From assembly GCA_963826795.1 (NCBI GenBank), contig CAWGYT010000004.1, positions 372,001 to 436,000 on the forward strand: a stretch of DNA of 64,000 nt, given 5' to 3'. This DNA is from CAWGYT01 sp963826795. GTDB taxonomy: Bacteria > Planctomycetota > Planctomycetia > Pirellulales > Pirellulaceae. Below the pieces are notes generated by a model, which saw only the letters and a list, made by a program, of their open reading frames with translations, searched no databases and had not been told where the DNA came from. Numbering within the stretch: the first letter of the stretch is position 1; each line of letters opens with the position of its first letter. The position numbers were made by a program, and so were the translations under genes. Positions 1-9,672 of the stretch are shown piece after piece.

Positions 1-1
1 C

Positions 2-1430
2 GACTACGTTCCCGGTCTACCGGAGGGACGCTTGGAGCAATATCCGTCCTATTGGACCGATGCCTTGCAAAAGGCAATGGTCGCGCTGCGACAAGACATC
101 CAGCGCAACACAGGTCAGACCATCCAGACCGTGGCCGGAATCGGTGTCACGGGGCACATGCATTGCATGGTCCGTCGTGATGCGAATGACGGCAAGCCAT
201 TCAGCGGCGACATGTGGAACGACCCGCGCGGGGTTGCCGAAAGTGAGCAGCTGACCCGACTGTTCGGGGAGCACATCCCGGCCCGCTGGACCGGCTGTCA
301 TGTGCTGGCGCGGATGCACTCCGATCCCCATGAATGGAATCAGGCGACCGGCGTGTCGGTCACCTCCGGATCGCTTGTGCACGACTTGACGGGCGAGTGG
401 GTCCTGGGCCCTGGCGATGCCTCGGGAATGTTCGGCAATTTGGACGCACAAGGCCAGATCGACCGGACGAAGTTGCGCAAAATCGATGAGCTGACGGCAA
501 GTCGCTTTACGCCCCTTGAACAGTTGGTGCCGCGCAGTCGTGCCTGCCGGCGCCATCGCCGCGCGGCTGAACGCGCGTGGAAGTAAACTCCTCGGTGGTC
601 TGCCCGAGGGAATCCCGGTCGCCGCGCCGGAGGGCGACCAGCAAACCACGCTCGTCGCAACGGCCGCCGGCGAACTCGAACTGGCGCTGTCGGCCGGCAC
701 GTCGTTCACCGGAAATCTGCCCTGCCGTACCAAACTCGTCGCGGAAAGCGAGACGATCAACGTGCTGCAGACGCCCGACCAGCTGACGATGTTGATGGTT
801 TGTGCTCGCAACGGAACCGTCGGCTTCGCACAGTACATCACGGCCCTTGCCAGCCTGGCCGGCAAACCATTCGGCCAGGTTGCCGACGACGTGACCGAAC
901 TCGCGCGAGACGTACCGACGGACTGCAATGGCGCCATGCTGTGGGGGTTTTTCCAAGGGGAGAACGTGGTCGAATTGCCACATGCCAAAGCAACGCTGAA
1001 AGACGCCGGCATCGATCTGTTGGCCAACCCGGGGGTCATGGCACGCTTGCTGTTGGAATCGCCCTGCCTGACGATGCGCTATGGGCTGGAGAACCTCAGG
1101 CCGAAAATTGGCTCGATCCGCAAGGTCATCCTGACCGGCGGGGCGCTCAAGTCAAAGGGCGGGTTCGCTCCCCAGATGTTCGCCGACATCCTGGGCGTCC
1201 CCGTGGTCGGTCGTAGCGGTGACGAAGAAGGTACCGCCAAGGGTGCCGCACTGTTGGCCGCCTACATGGTCGCGGTCCAGGCGGGTGAAGCGCCGACGTC
1301 GTTGGCCGACTTCGCGAAAAGGCAGGCCACGGGCGACGAGCAGACCTGGGAGCCCGATCCGCAGCGGCAGCCGATTTACGACGCTCGGTACGAACGGTTT
1401 GCCGCCGAAGTCCAGCAGATGAAGACGTAG
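2..1430 (+). CDS. FGGY-family carbohydrate kinase, xylulokinase-like (5' partial, frameshifted)
   Basis: This is the 3' part of an ATP-dependent sugar kinase of the FGGY family, which phosphorylates a pentulose or related sugar in the cytoplasm. The reading frame is open from the window edge, so the true start lies upstream. Visible family features are GVTGHMHCMV and MWNDPR in the N-terminal sugar-binding lobe, LTGEWVLGPGDASGMF, and in the C-terminal lobe PEGDQQ, ALSAGTS and ILTGGALKSKGG (the adenosine-binding region). The first half is read in one frame to about base 530 and the second half from about 533 in the next frame. A CCGCGC run sits at the switch, and restoring one GC dinucleotide gives LVPRAVVPAG. 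This is probably a sequencing error, but a real pseudogene cannot be excluded. The exact sugar is not resolved. Confidence 0.85.
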
Positions 1431-1627
1431 AGTGCCCCGGACTTGAAATTCGGTCCGACAGGCAGTCGCCAGCCCCGCCCCCCTTTCGGCCCTCCGCAGC
1501 ATCCGTTGCCTGCCCAACTTGCGAGTGGAAGTCATTTCAATACACTGGAATGTTAGCAGCGAGATGGATCGAGTCGCTGGAAAGCATGTGCCCCTCTGGC
1601 AGTCTGTCTTCAGCGGGTAGTTCGACC

Positions 1628-3257
1628 ATGAAATACGCGACACGATCCGGCAGCCTCACGCGATTCAGCGTTGTGCTGTGCGCCGCGACCGGATTGCTCG
1701 TTCTGTTGGGCTTCCTGCTGTGGAGACTTGGCCAGCCCGGCTCGCCGACCGCGAAGGGCAACACGCGGTTGGCATCCGAGACCGCCGATGGGCCGAGCCA
1801 GCCGACGCGCCGATCGCAGGGACTGCTGATGTACTGTGCCGCCGGCATCCGGACGCCGGTCGAGCAGATCGCGGCGGCGTACGAGCGGGAATTCGGCGTG
1901 CCCATTCAGCTGCAGTACGGCGGCTCCAATACCCTGTTGAGTCAGATCACCGTGGCGAAAACCGGCGATCTCTACTTGTCAGCCGACGAGAGCTATATCG
2001 AACTTGGGATCGAGAAAGGCGTGGTTCGTGAGGCGATCCCACTGGCGGTCATGCGCCCCGTGATCGCGGTCCGGAAGGGCAATCCGCGACAGATCAGCGG
2101 CCTGCAGGATCTGTTGCGCGACGACATCAAGACCGCGCTGGGCAATCCCGATCAAGCCGCGATCGGCAAGACGACGCGTCGCTTGCTGGAAGCCTCCGGC
2201 GATTGGTCGCGTCTGGAAGCCCATGTGACTCGGACAGGTGTCTTCAAACCCACCGTCCCGGAAGTTGCCAACGACGTCAAACTTGGCAGTGTCGATGCGG
2301 GCATCGTGTGGGATACGACCCTGGGACTTTATCCTGACCTGGAGGCCGTGCACGTTCCCGAATTTGAGGCGGGAAAAGGCTTTGTGACGGTCGGTGTCTT
2401 GGCAGCCAGTGAGGCACCGACTGACGCCCTGCGGTTTGCGCTATCTGGCGGCGCGCGACAAGGGGCTCGTTACTTTTCGCGAGCACTCGTTCGAGACGGT
2501 CGACGGAGATACGTGGGAAGAGGTCCCTGAACTGACCTTCTTTTGTGGATCCGTCAATCGCCGCGCGGTGGAGTCGATCATCAATGCGTTCCAGCAACGC
2601 GAAGGCGTGATCGTCAATACCGTCTACAACGGCTGCGGAATTCTGACAGCTCAAATGCGCACGATCCGCGACCAGCGGCAGGGGGGCGGCTTCCCTGACA
2701 CTTACATGGCGTGCGACCGCTTCTATCTGGACAGCGTCAAGGATTGGTTTCAGGATGGCGTCGACATCTCGGATACGGAGGTGGTGATCGCGGTCCCGAA
2801 GGGAAATCCTGGCAACGTGAAGACTCTCGCGGATCTTGCCAAGCCGGGAATGCGTGTCTCGCTGGGTCAGCCTGAGCAGTGTACGATCGGTGTGCTTTCG
2901 CGTGCCGTCCTCGAGGCGGAAGGAATTTATGCCGACGTGCTGAAGAACGTCGTGACCCAGACGGCGTCCTCGGCCATGCTCTTGCCGACGGTTGCGACGG
3001 GCTCCGTCGACGCCACCTTGGCCTATGCGACCGATACGAAGGCTGAATCGGACAAGGTGGATGCGATCCCGATCGAATCTCCGGCGGCCCTGGCAATCCA
3101 GCCGTTCGCGATCGCGCGTTCCAGTCAGCACAAGTACCTGGGTCGGCGGCTCTATGACGCCATCGCGCGATCGCGGAATGAGTTTGAGCTGGCAGGATTT
3201 CACTTCCGGCTGGACAACACGGCGACGCGGATCGCCGGCGAGGCCAAACCTAAATGA
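1628..3257 (+). CDS. modA: Tandem-domain molybdate/tungstate-type ABC substrate-binding protein (ModA-ModA, frameshifted)
   Basis: This is a periplasmic oxyanion-binding protein for a molybdate-type importer. The ATG at 1628 is preferred because it begins a signal-anchor (MKYATRSGSL, then a hydrophobic stretch VVLCAATGLLVLLGFLLW). Two ModA-like domains follow. Domain 1 (about 1830-2430) has LLMYCAAGIRTPVEQI and YGGSNTLLSQI. Domain 2 (about 2530-3180) has ELTFFCGSVNRRAVESI, YNGCGILTAQM and VSLGQPEQCTIG. Tandem ModA fusions are recalled from planctomycetes. The frame changes at about 2438-2441. Adding back one CG to TTTGCGCTAT gives ALRFARYLAARDKG, the expected end of a ModA domain, so I read this as one gene. 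It overlaps modB by 4 bases. Confidence 0.85.
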
Positions 3258-4168
3258 GTGACCCGGCGAATGACACCGCCGGCGAGCCGCCATCCGTTGC
3301 CACGTCCGGCGTGCATCAGCCCGGCTCGGACGTTCCCTTCTTCGTGATCCTCGCCATCCTGGGCGGGACGTACGTCGTGTTTCTGGTCGGGATGCTCCTC
3401 GCCGATGTGGCCTACATGGTGGCGTCCGACGCGGCCGGCAACGCCGCGCTGCCGGGGTTCCTTGAACCACTGCGGCCTGTCCTGCGACCCTTCTTGCCAA
3501 TCGCAGCCGCCCTGGCCAAACCCGAGATTCAGTTCTCGATCCAGCTGACTTTGTTGTCGTGTTTCTTCACCGCGATCCTGTCCCTCATCGTCGCAGTTCC
3601 CCTGGGCTATTCCCTGTCGCGGTTTCGCTTTCCGGGTCGCAACCTGCTCGACGCGATGCTGGACATTCCGATTGTCTTGCCGCCCCTCGTTGTGGGTCTG
3701 AGTCTGCTGATTCTCTTTCAATTCTGGCCGTTCCGATTAACCAGCCGTTGGGTCGTGTATCAAATCCCCGCCGTCATTCTCTCGCAGTTCATGGTCGCGG
3801 CGGCGTTCGCGATTCGCACGATGCGCGCCACATTCGACCAAATGGATACGCGTGCCGAGGAAGTGGCCCTGACGCTGGGGTGCAATCGGGCACAATCGTT
3901 CACGCGAGTTGTGTTTCCTCAGGCCCGACAGGGGATGCTGACTGCCGGCACGCTCGCGTGGGCCCGGGCGCTTGGCGAGTTCGGGCCGCTGCTGATTTTC
4001 GCCGGAGCGACGCGGAACAAGACCGAAGTGCTGTCCACGACGGTCTTTCTCGAGCTGAGTATTGGTGACTTGGAAGCCGCCGTGGCCGTCTCGCTGATCA
4101 TGGTCATGGCCGCCGTTGTCGTGCTGATCATCGCTCGCGTCTGGGGAAATCGAAAACTCTCGGTATGA
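3254..4168 (+). CDS. modB: Molybdate-type ABC transporter permease (ModB)
   Basis: This is the inner-membrane permease partner of the upstream ModA. The ATG at 3254 overlaps the modA stop (ATGA), showing translational coupling. The protein is 304 residues with a hydrophobic N-terminal helix, several further membrane segments and the typical ABC permease cytoplasmic loop EEVALTLGCNRAQSFTRVVFPQ, followed by RALGEFGPLLIFAGAT. It is longer at the N-terminus than the usual ModB of about 220-230 residues because of an extra helix (residues 25-55) and a linker. No ModC ATPase follows: an ATG overlapping the stop at 4165 opens only a short unrelated frame, and the next real gene is on the other strand. 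Confidence 0.88.
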   Translation: MSDPANDTAGEPPSVATSGVHQPGSDVPFFVILAILGGTYVVFLVGMLLADVAYMVASDAAGNAALPGFLEPLRPVLRPFLPIAAALAKPEIQFSIQLTLLSCFFTAILSLIVAVPLGYSLSRFRFPGRNLLDAMLDIPIVLPPLVVGLSLLILFQFWPFRLTSRWVVYQIPAVILSQFMVAAAFAIRTMRATFDQMDTRAEEVALTLGCNRAQSFTRVVFPQARQGMLTAGTLAWARALGEFGPLLIFAGATRNKTEVLSTTVFLELSIGDLEAAVAVSLIMVMAAVVVLIIARVWGNRKLSV

Positions 4169-4203
4169 CCCGATATCCCAGATGCAAAGCGCACGGTGGC
4201 CGG

Positions 4204-4899
4204 TTACGGTCCGCAATCGCGCGAGGACGACCGGAGGTAGGACTGCGTATTGAAGGCAATCACAATCCGGTCAAGGGTCCCACGGTAGGGCAAACCACTG
4301 TGCTGCAAGTACGACGGAAAAAGCAGCAGTGCTCCGTCTTGCACCGGCGGATCGACGTAACAGTTGGTCAGGTATTTGTTGCCATAGTCAAAGTGACGAC
4401 CGCCCGTTCCGAAAGGTGAATAGAACCGGCTTCCTCCGTTGGGCGCCGCCCCCGTATTCGGTCCTTCCATTTGCCCGACCTGCAGATAATAAATTCCGCA
4501 CCAGGAGCATTGTCCGTGACCGTGCGTATCGTGGAAGCCGCCCTGGTTCGTAATATGAAACCAACTCTCGGTGATGTCGACTTGGATCCGCTCGGGCAAA
4601 ACTTCCGCGCCGTTGATCTTGGCAACAACCGCCTGCAATGTTCCTTCGATAAACCGCTTGAGCTTCAAGAGTCCCGGGTGCTCGGTGTCAAATAGATTAA
4701 AATCGCTCTCGTATAAGCCCGCGGCCGACTTGGCTCCCGCTGCAACTCCGCTGGCAATGTTCGTCTCCGCCTGCTGTGACTTCAAGTCGTACATGGCATC
4801 GATCATCGCGGGAGCTTCGACGGCGTGGTCTCGCCACAGCCGATAGAAGAAATGAGTGGCCCAAAAGGTCTGCACGGAAATCTCAAAGGCTGACGACAT
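4204..4899 (-). CDS. Putative 2OG-Fe(II) oxygenase (TIGR02466 type)
   Basis: This is a 231-residue protein resembling the TIGR02466/2OG-FeII_Oxy_5 family of putative 2-oxoglutarate- and iron-dependent dioxygenases. Support comes from the conserved ESWFHITNQGGFHDTHGH stretch supplying the first iron histidine region, YYLQVG, a small-residue loop before SRFYSPFG, and LLLFPSYLQHSGLPY followed by RIVIAFN, which holds the distal His and the 2-oxoglutarate-binding Arg. The substrate is unknown. It is transcribed away from two TPR-sulfotransferases, with only about 215 bases between the start codons, so a shared control region and a linked peptide or small-molecule modification are reasonable guesses. 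It faces modB tail to tail with a 35-base gap that shows no obvious terminator. Confidence 0.8.
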   Translation of the reverse strand: MSSAFEISVQTFWATHFFYRLWRDHAVEAPAMIDAMYDLKSQQAETNIASGVAAGAKSAAGLYESDFNLFDTEHPGLLKLKRFIEGTLQAVVAKINGAEVLPERIQVDITESWFHITNQGGFHDTHGHGQCSWCGIYYLQVGQMEGPNTGAAPNGGSRFYSPFGTGGRHFDYGNKYLTNCYVDPPVQDGALLLFPSYLQHSGLPYRGTLDRIVIAFNTQSYLRSSSRDCGP

Positions 4900-5116
4900 C
4901 AGATGCTCCAGCTCGGTCCGTCCCGATCCGTTCGATCCCGCCCAGCGATCATCGCTGCTCCTGCCGGCGGGGCGACTTGGCGGGCGAATCGGAAACGGCG
5001 CGAGTCGCCGTCGAGTGTATAATTGTGCGAGCGTCAGTTTGTCGTGTCCGGTTGCTTGATGTCAACGGTGCAAACGCGGGAAATTAGCAGGCCAGGTGCG
5101 GCGAGCGGAGGTGTGG

Positions 5117-6667
5117 ATGGCGTCGATGGAGTTGGAGGATGTCGAGCTGTTGCAGCGAGCACGCGCGCTGTGGTCCGCCAATCAGCCGGACCAAGCGCTC
5201 GCCGCATTTGCTCAGGCCGTCCAGCAACACCCTCATAATGTGAGAGCGTTGGTCGAGTCGGCGCGGGCCTTTGGCCAGCGTTACGAGATCACCGTTGCGG
5301 AGGACTACTTGGAGCGCACGGCGGCGCTCGGAATGCATTCGCCGGAAGTCGCCCTGCGGATCGCCCAGAGCTACAAGTTCATTCAGCGGCCGGCCAAGGC
5401 AGTCGCCGCCTTGCAGCAACGGCTGAACGAGGAACGCGCCGACTCTGACCTCGTCCGCTTCGAACTTGCCCTGCTTTACGAACGATTCAATCGGATCGAG
5501 GAGGCGGCCGAAATGGTAGCGGCTTGCCGACGGGCCAAGCCGCACGACCCGGCACTTCAGCTGGTCGATGGCCGCTTGCAGCGACGGCTCGGGAATTACG
5601 CAGCGGCGGAAGCGATCCTGCGCCCCCTCTCGCTCGCCACTCAGCTGCCGATCGAGATTGTTGTCCAAGCCTGCGGGCAGCTTTGCGAACTGCTTGACCA
5701 CAACGCAGACTTTACGGGCGCGATCGAGGCCATCGAACGCGGCAAATCGCTGCTTCGCAACCGCCCCGACGTTCAGCAACTGTTGACGCGATCTGCCCGG
5801 ATCAGCGAGGCGTTTCGACAGCTGTATGTCGAGCTGGACGAGTCCACGATCGGCCGATGGCTTCGCACGACGCCAGCTCAGAAATCGCCCTGCCGGGGGC
5901 TGGGCCATTTGTTGGGCTTTCCGCGGAGCGGTACCACGCTGCTGGAACAGGCACTCGCCGCTCACCCTCAACTGCTCAGCTCCAGCGAAACCGCTGTCTT
6001 GAGCCGCGATATCTTTCATCAGCTCTATCGAGTTCAAGGTCACGAGTCGCTTTGCCTGGCGGCCTTGGACAACTCGCCTCGAGATCGGCAAGCGGCCCTT
6101 CGCCAGAAATACTTCAGCCGAATTGAAGCGCTGTTGGGCCAACCGCTGGCCGGGCGATTTCACTTGGACAAAAATCCCAACCACACGTCACTGATTGCAG
6201 GAATCATCCGTCTGCTGCCCGAATCGCGATTTATCGTAATGATCCGCGATCCGCGCGACGTCGTTGTCAGCACCTACCTGCGCCATTTTCCGTTGACGGA
6301 ATTCAGTGCCAATTATCTCTCCTGGCCGACCCTCTGTCGCCTGTACCAGTCCGAAATGGGCACGTGGCTGAAGCTGCACCGAATCATGCAGGGCAATTGG
6401 ATTGAGGTGAAATACGAAGACGCGATCACGGACTTGGAGCAGCCGCTGCGCCGTTGCCTCGAGCTGTTCGACCTGCCCTGGGATCCTGCGGTCTTGGATT
6501 ATCAAAAGCCGCTGGAGCACAAGTACGTCAATTCACCGTCGCATGAATCTGTGCGACAGCCAATCTATTCACACGCGATCGCTCGCTGGCGCAACTACCA
6601 GCAGCTGCTCGAACCCAGCTTGGATCAGTTGCAGCCCTTCATCGAGGCGTTTGGATATGACTCGTGA
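5117..6667 (+). CDS. TPR-repeat sulfotransferase (paralog 1)
   Basis: The N-terminal half (about residues 1-240) is built of TPR-like helical repeats, and the C-terminal half is a PAPS-dependent sulfotransferase of the Sulfotransfer_3 type. The 5'-phosphosulfate loop is GFPRSGTTLLEQ, the 3'-phosphate site is RDPRDVVVSTYL, and LDKNPNH and IEVKYEDAI are also family-typical. I chose the ATG at 5117 because GGAGG lies five bases upstream; a GTG 21 bases earlier is also in frame. The enzyme should transfer sulfate to an acceptor such as a tyrosine, sugar or small molecule, with the TPRs probably recognising the partner. Its closest visible relative is the next gene, 57 bases downstream, indicating a local duplication. 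Confidence 0.87.
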   Translation: MASMELEDVELLQRARALWSANQPDQALAAFAQAVQQHPHNVRALVESARAFGQRYEITVAEDYLERTAALGMHSPEVALRIAQSYKFIQRPAKAVAALQQRLNEERADSDLVRFELALLYERFNRIEEAAEMVAACRRAKPHDPALQLVDGRLQRRLGNYAAAEAILRPLSLATQLPIEIVVQACGQLCELLDHNADFTGAIEAIERGKSLLRNRPDVQQLLTRSARISEAFRQLYVELDESTIGRWLRTTPAQKSPCRGLGHLLGFPRSGTTLLEQALAAHPQLLSSSETAVLSRDIFHQLYRVQGHESLCLAALDNSPRDRQAALRQKYFSRIEALLGQPLAGRFHLDKNPNHTSLIAGIIRLLPESRFIVMIRDPRDVVVSTYLRHFPLTEFSANYLSWPTLCRLYQSEMGTWLKLHRIMQGNWIEVKYEDAITDLEQPLRRCLELFDLPWDPAVLDYQKPLEHKYVNSPSHESVRQPIYSHAIARWRNYQQLLEPSLDQLQPFIEAFGYDS

Positions 6668-6724
6668 GCAGCCCGTGATCCGCGACAGGGCGGCGGTGCG
6701 GAATCGAAATCCATTGAGGCCCGT

Positions 6725-8314
6725 ATGACCAAACGACCTCAGAAACGGTCCAACCGACAAGCGGCTCAGCGAGCCGATCGGCGCCTTTCACGGGACGATG
6801 TGCCCGAACTGCGTCAGGCCCGCGCATTGTGGGTTAAGCAACGTCTGCGCGAGTCGTTGGCCATGTTTGAACGAGCAGTTCGCCTTTATCCGCATCATGC
6901 GCTGGCCCTGGCGGACGCGAGCCGTGCGTTCGGGGCCGCGTACCAGTTCGAGCGCGCCGAAGCGCTCGTGGATCGCCTGGCCGACTCAGGCAAAGATGAT
7001 GGCGAACTCCTGCATTTGGCGGCGCAGAGCTATCGGCTCATTCGGCGACCCGAGAAGGCGCTGGACTGCTTTCGCGCAGCGCTGGCCGCCGCAACGCCGC
7101 ACCCGGACTCCTATTTGGAGCTGGCCGTGCTGTTGGAACGCCGCAATCAGTTGGAGAATGCACTTCGGTACGTCGACGCGCGACTAGCAAGACAACCTGG
7201 CGATCCCGAAGGTCGCACCGTCAAGGGCCGGATCTTGCGGCGACAAGGGGAAGTGGAGCAAGCCGAATCACTCTTGCGCACCGCCGCTCAGGATCGGAAT
7301 GCCCATTGGCTGACGCGAATGCGAGCGTGGGCAGAGCTGGCTGCGTTATTCAATGCGCAAGCTGCCTATCGCGAGGCTTGGGACGCGATGCTTGCCGGCA
7401 AGAAAATCGCCACGCACCGCAGCGCAGCCGCTCGGCAACATCGCGACAAAATGATCCCGCCGCTGGTCGCCTTGGCCGAGCAAATTACGGCGGAGGACAT
7501 CCCGCGTTGGCGGCAAGCGGATGGAGGCCAGGACGACCCCCCTGGCCTGGCCTTGCTGACCGGCCTGCCGCGCAGCGGAACGACCTTGATGCAACGCGTA
7601 CTGGATGCCCACCCCCAGATCTTGTCTTGCGACGAACTGGACGCGTTTCCCAGGTTTATTTTTCCGGCTCTGCTGCGCGGAACCCCCATCGACCGCATCA
7701 CCGCGGACCTGTTCCGCGAATTGCCGAGTGAGTACGCCGCGGCACAACGCGACCTGTATCGAAGGCTGCTCGAGGACGCCATCGGCGAAGCAATGCAAGG
7801 GCGCCTCCTGCTCGATAAGAACCCGTCTCTGCTCCCGCTCGTACCGGCCTATCTGCGAATGGCTCCGCGCGGTCGGCTCCTCGTGGTGCTCCGCGATCCT
7901 CGCGATTGCTTAGTGAGCTGTTTGATGTCTTATTTTCCGCTGAATGACTTCAGCGTCGACTTCCTCACGCTGGATTCGGCCGCACAGCGATTAACGGGCG
8001 ACCTGAATATCTGGCTCTCACTCCGTGACAAGATCCCCGACCGATGGATCGAGGTCCGTTACGAGTCACTTGTGCAGGAACTGCCAAGCACCATGAAACG
8101 AGTTGTGAATCAACTTGGCCTACCCTGGGACGAACAGGTCTTGAGCTACCGCGACATCACGGCGCAGCGGCAAGTCAATTCGCCCTCGTACGATACCGTC
8201 AGCCAACCGATCTACACGCGGGCGATTGGGCGTTGGAAGCACTACGCGGAACGACTGGCACCGGTCCTGCCCCAGCTGGACCCAGTGCTGGCAGCTTTTG
8301 GATGGGACGCATGA
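6725..8314 (+). CDS. TPR-repeat sulfotransferase (paralog 2)
   Basis: This is a 529-residue paralog of the preceding gene with the same order: a basic N-terminus (KRPQKRSNRQ), about 250 residues of TPR repeats, then the sulfotransferase domain. The 5'-PSB loop is TGLPRSGTTLMQRVLDAHP, the 3'-phosphate site is LRDPRDCLVSCLMSYFPL, and LLDKNPSLLPLV and VRYESLV match the partner gene. Both proteins end with the same SQPIYxxAIxRW element and a similar tail. The short gap suggests one transcript. Retention of two diverged copies suggests different acceptors; that is inference. Confidence 0.87.
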   Translation: MTKRPQKRSNRQAAQRADRRLSRDDVPELRQARALWVKQRLRESLAMFERAVRLYPHHALALADASRAFGAAYQFERAEALVDRLADSGKDDGELLHLAAQSYRLIRRPEKALDCFRAALAAATPHPDSYLELAVLLERRNQLENALRYVDARLARQPGDPEGRTVKGRILRRQGEVEQAESLLRTAAQDRNAHWLTRMRAWAELAALFNAQAAYREAWDAMLAGKKIATHRSAAARQHRDKMIPPLVALAEQITAEDIPRWRQADGGQDDPPGLALLTGLPRSGTTLMQRVLDAHPQILSCDELDAFPRFIFPALLRGTPIDRITADLFRELPSEYAAAQRDLYRRLLEDAIGEAMQGRLLLDKNPSLLPLVPAYLRMAPRGRLLVVLRDPRDCLVSCLMSYFPLNDFSVDFLTLDSAAQRLTGDLNIWLSLRDKIPDRWIEVRYESLVQELPSTMKRVVNQLGLPWDEQVLSYRDITAQRQVNSPSYDTVSQPIYTRAIGRWKHYAERLAPVLPQLDPVLAAFGWDA

Positions 8315-8689
8315 GGCTCCCGCCGAGCGGTTCGAATGACCTGCCAACTGACTGCCGGCCTCCCGGTTGCCTCGCCCTCCCGGAGATTCCGGGCACAAGT
8401 CAGTCCGAGAAACGCGGTCAGCGCTCTCTCCGCCCCTCACAAGAGGAGTCTTTCCTGACCCGACGGTGGCGATTCCTCCACATTCCTCACGTCAAACGTA
8501 ACGATTGTGAAACATCCGATGAATTTATGATGTAAAGTGGTTGCATCGATTCCCCCAGCAAATAGAGTGACGACTAGTGAGGCAATAGGAAAACACCGCG
8601 ACATGGCGTGTGCGGTTGGCGAACGAGCGGATCGCATGGCTCGGAAATGGCTCACGCGGATTTTGAATTGAATCGGGAGCACGCAGCAA
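8315..8689 (+). other. Intergenic region upstream of a PEP-CTERM gene
   Basis: I see no convincing gene in these 375 bases. The stretch around 8500-8545 is AT-richer than its surroundings and contains TTGTGA followed by TATGAT at a short spacing, so a promoter for the downstream PEP-CTERM gene is possible but weakly supported. Confidence 0.35.
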
Positions 8690-9553
8690 ATGAAGATCGC
8701 GAATTTTCGACAACGCATCGCCAAGCGTCTGGGACGCGCGGTGATCCAGACGAAGTACGCCGCCGGCGCGGCGGTGCTGGCGGGCGGAATGATGTTCGCT
8801 GGCGCAGCCGACGCACAGGTCTTGCTTTCTGAGGACTTCGAGGGCCTGACGCTGGGTCCGTTCGTATCGGACGGCGAGAGCGGGGGAACCGGTCAGGACT
8901 GGACCGAGGAACTACCGGCTGGCTGGACGCGGGACAACACCACGACTCCGGCCCCGACGCCCGGTGACTTCAGCACAGGACCAATCGAGTTCTTCGGCTT
9001 TACGCTGATGAACAAGGAGTCCTGGATCGCCACCGCCGGCAACCAGGCTCGTGACACATTCACCAAGGGAACGGGCACGGTCGTCGTCGCGGACGGCGAC
9101 GAGTACGATGACCTCACTCCCGGTATCGAACCGGACTTGATGAATGTCTTCCTCATGACTCCTGAGATTTCGCTCTCGGGTGTGGCGGCGGACAGTGTCG
9201 TGATCGAGTTCGATTCGAGTTTTCGCCCCTACGATACAATGACGGGTTTGGTCGACGTGTCGTTTGATGGGGGAAGCAGCTACACGAATCTGCTGACGCT
9301 TGATACTGCCAGCACTCCTGGGGGCGAAAGCTCACTCGATCGTGCCGATGAGAGCGTCATGTTGCCGGTCAGTAACCCGGCGGACGGCAATCTGATGGTC
9401 CGGTTCGGGTACGTCACCACCGGGAACGACTGGTGGTGGGCGATCGACAATGTCCAGGTCAGCGTGGTACCAGAGCCGACGGGTGGCCTGATGGCCGGCC
9501 TGGGCGGCGCGCTCCTCGGGCTCGGGGGCCTCCGCCGTCGCCGCAAGCCGTAA
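8690..9553 (+). CDS. Secreted PEP-CTERM protein with a lectin/MAM-like body
   Basis: This is an exported protein of 287 residues. It has a basic N-terminus, a hydrophobic core ending in a plausible signal cleavage site (FAGAADA), a beta-rich body with LLSEDFEGLTLGPF and a later IDNVQVSVVPEP, and a C-terminal sorting tag: VPEP, a hydrophobic helix (GGLMAGLGGALLGLGGL) and RRRRKP. PEP-CTERM tags are known to be processed by an exosortase and usually mark envelope or extracellular-matrix proteins. The DFEG...W...DNVQV pattern resembles other bacterial proteins with a concanavalin-like fold. No catalytic residues are evident. A strong terminator follows immediately. Confidence 0.85.
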   Translation: MKIANFRQRIAKRLGRAVIQTKYAAGAAVLAGGMMFAGAADAQVLLSEDFEGLTLGPFVSDGESGGTGQDWTEELPAGWTRDNTTTPAPTPGDFSTGPIEFFGFTLMNKESWIATAGNQARDTFTKGTGTVVVADGDEYDDLTPGIEPDLMNVFLMTPEISLSGVAADSVVIEFDSSFRPYDTMTGLVDVSFDGGSSYTNLLTLDTASTPGGESSLDRADESVMLPVSNPADGNLMVRFGYVTTGNDWWWAIDNVQVSVVPEPTGGLMAGLGGALLGLGGLRRRRKP

Positions 9554-9585
9554 CCCGGCCTGCTTCCGATCGATTCCTCAATCAA

Positions 9586-9622
9586 GTCCAAGGCGACGAC
9601 CTGCTCGCCTTGGACTTTTTTC
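9586..9622 (+). terminator. Rho-independent terminator
   Basis: A perfect 11-bp stem (GTCCAAGGCGA paired with TCGCCTTGGAC) with an 8-base loop is followed by seven T residues. It lies 33 bases past the stop codon of the PEP-CTERM gene and directs termination on the plus strand. Confidence 0.93.
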
Positions 9623-9672
9623 GTGGCGATCGATCACGGAGCCATCACCGAAATCGCGCCTGAGACGACGGT

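Noticed and set aside
2277..3500. A long minus-strand frame opposite modA and modB
   Set aside because: It is an Arg- and Pro-rich shadow of well-supported genes, caused by high GC at third positions.
4165..4419. A small gene after modB that could be the start of modC
   Set aside because: The translation has no Walker A or any ABC feature, and it runs into the 2OG oxygenase on the other strand.
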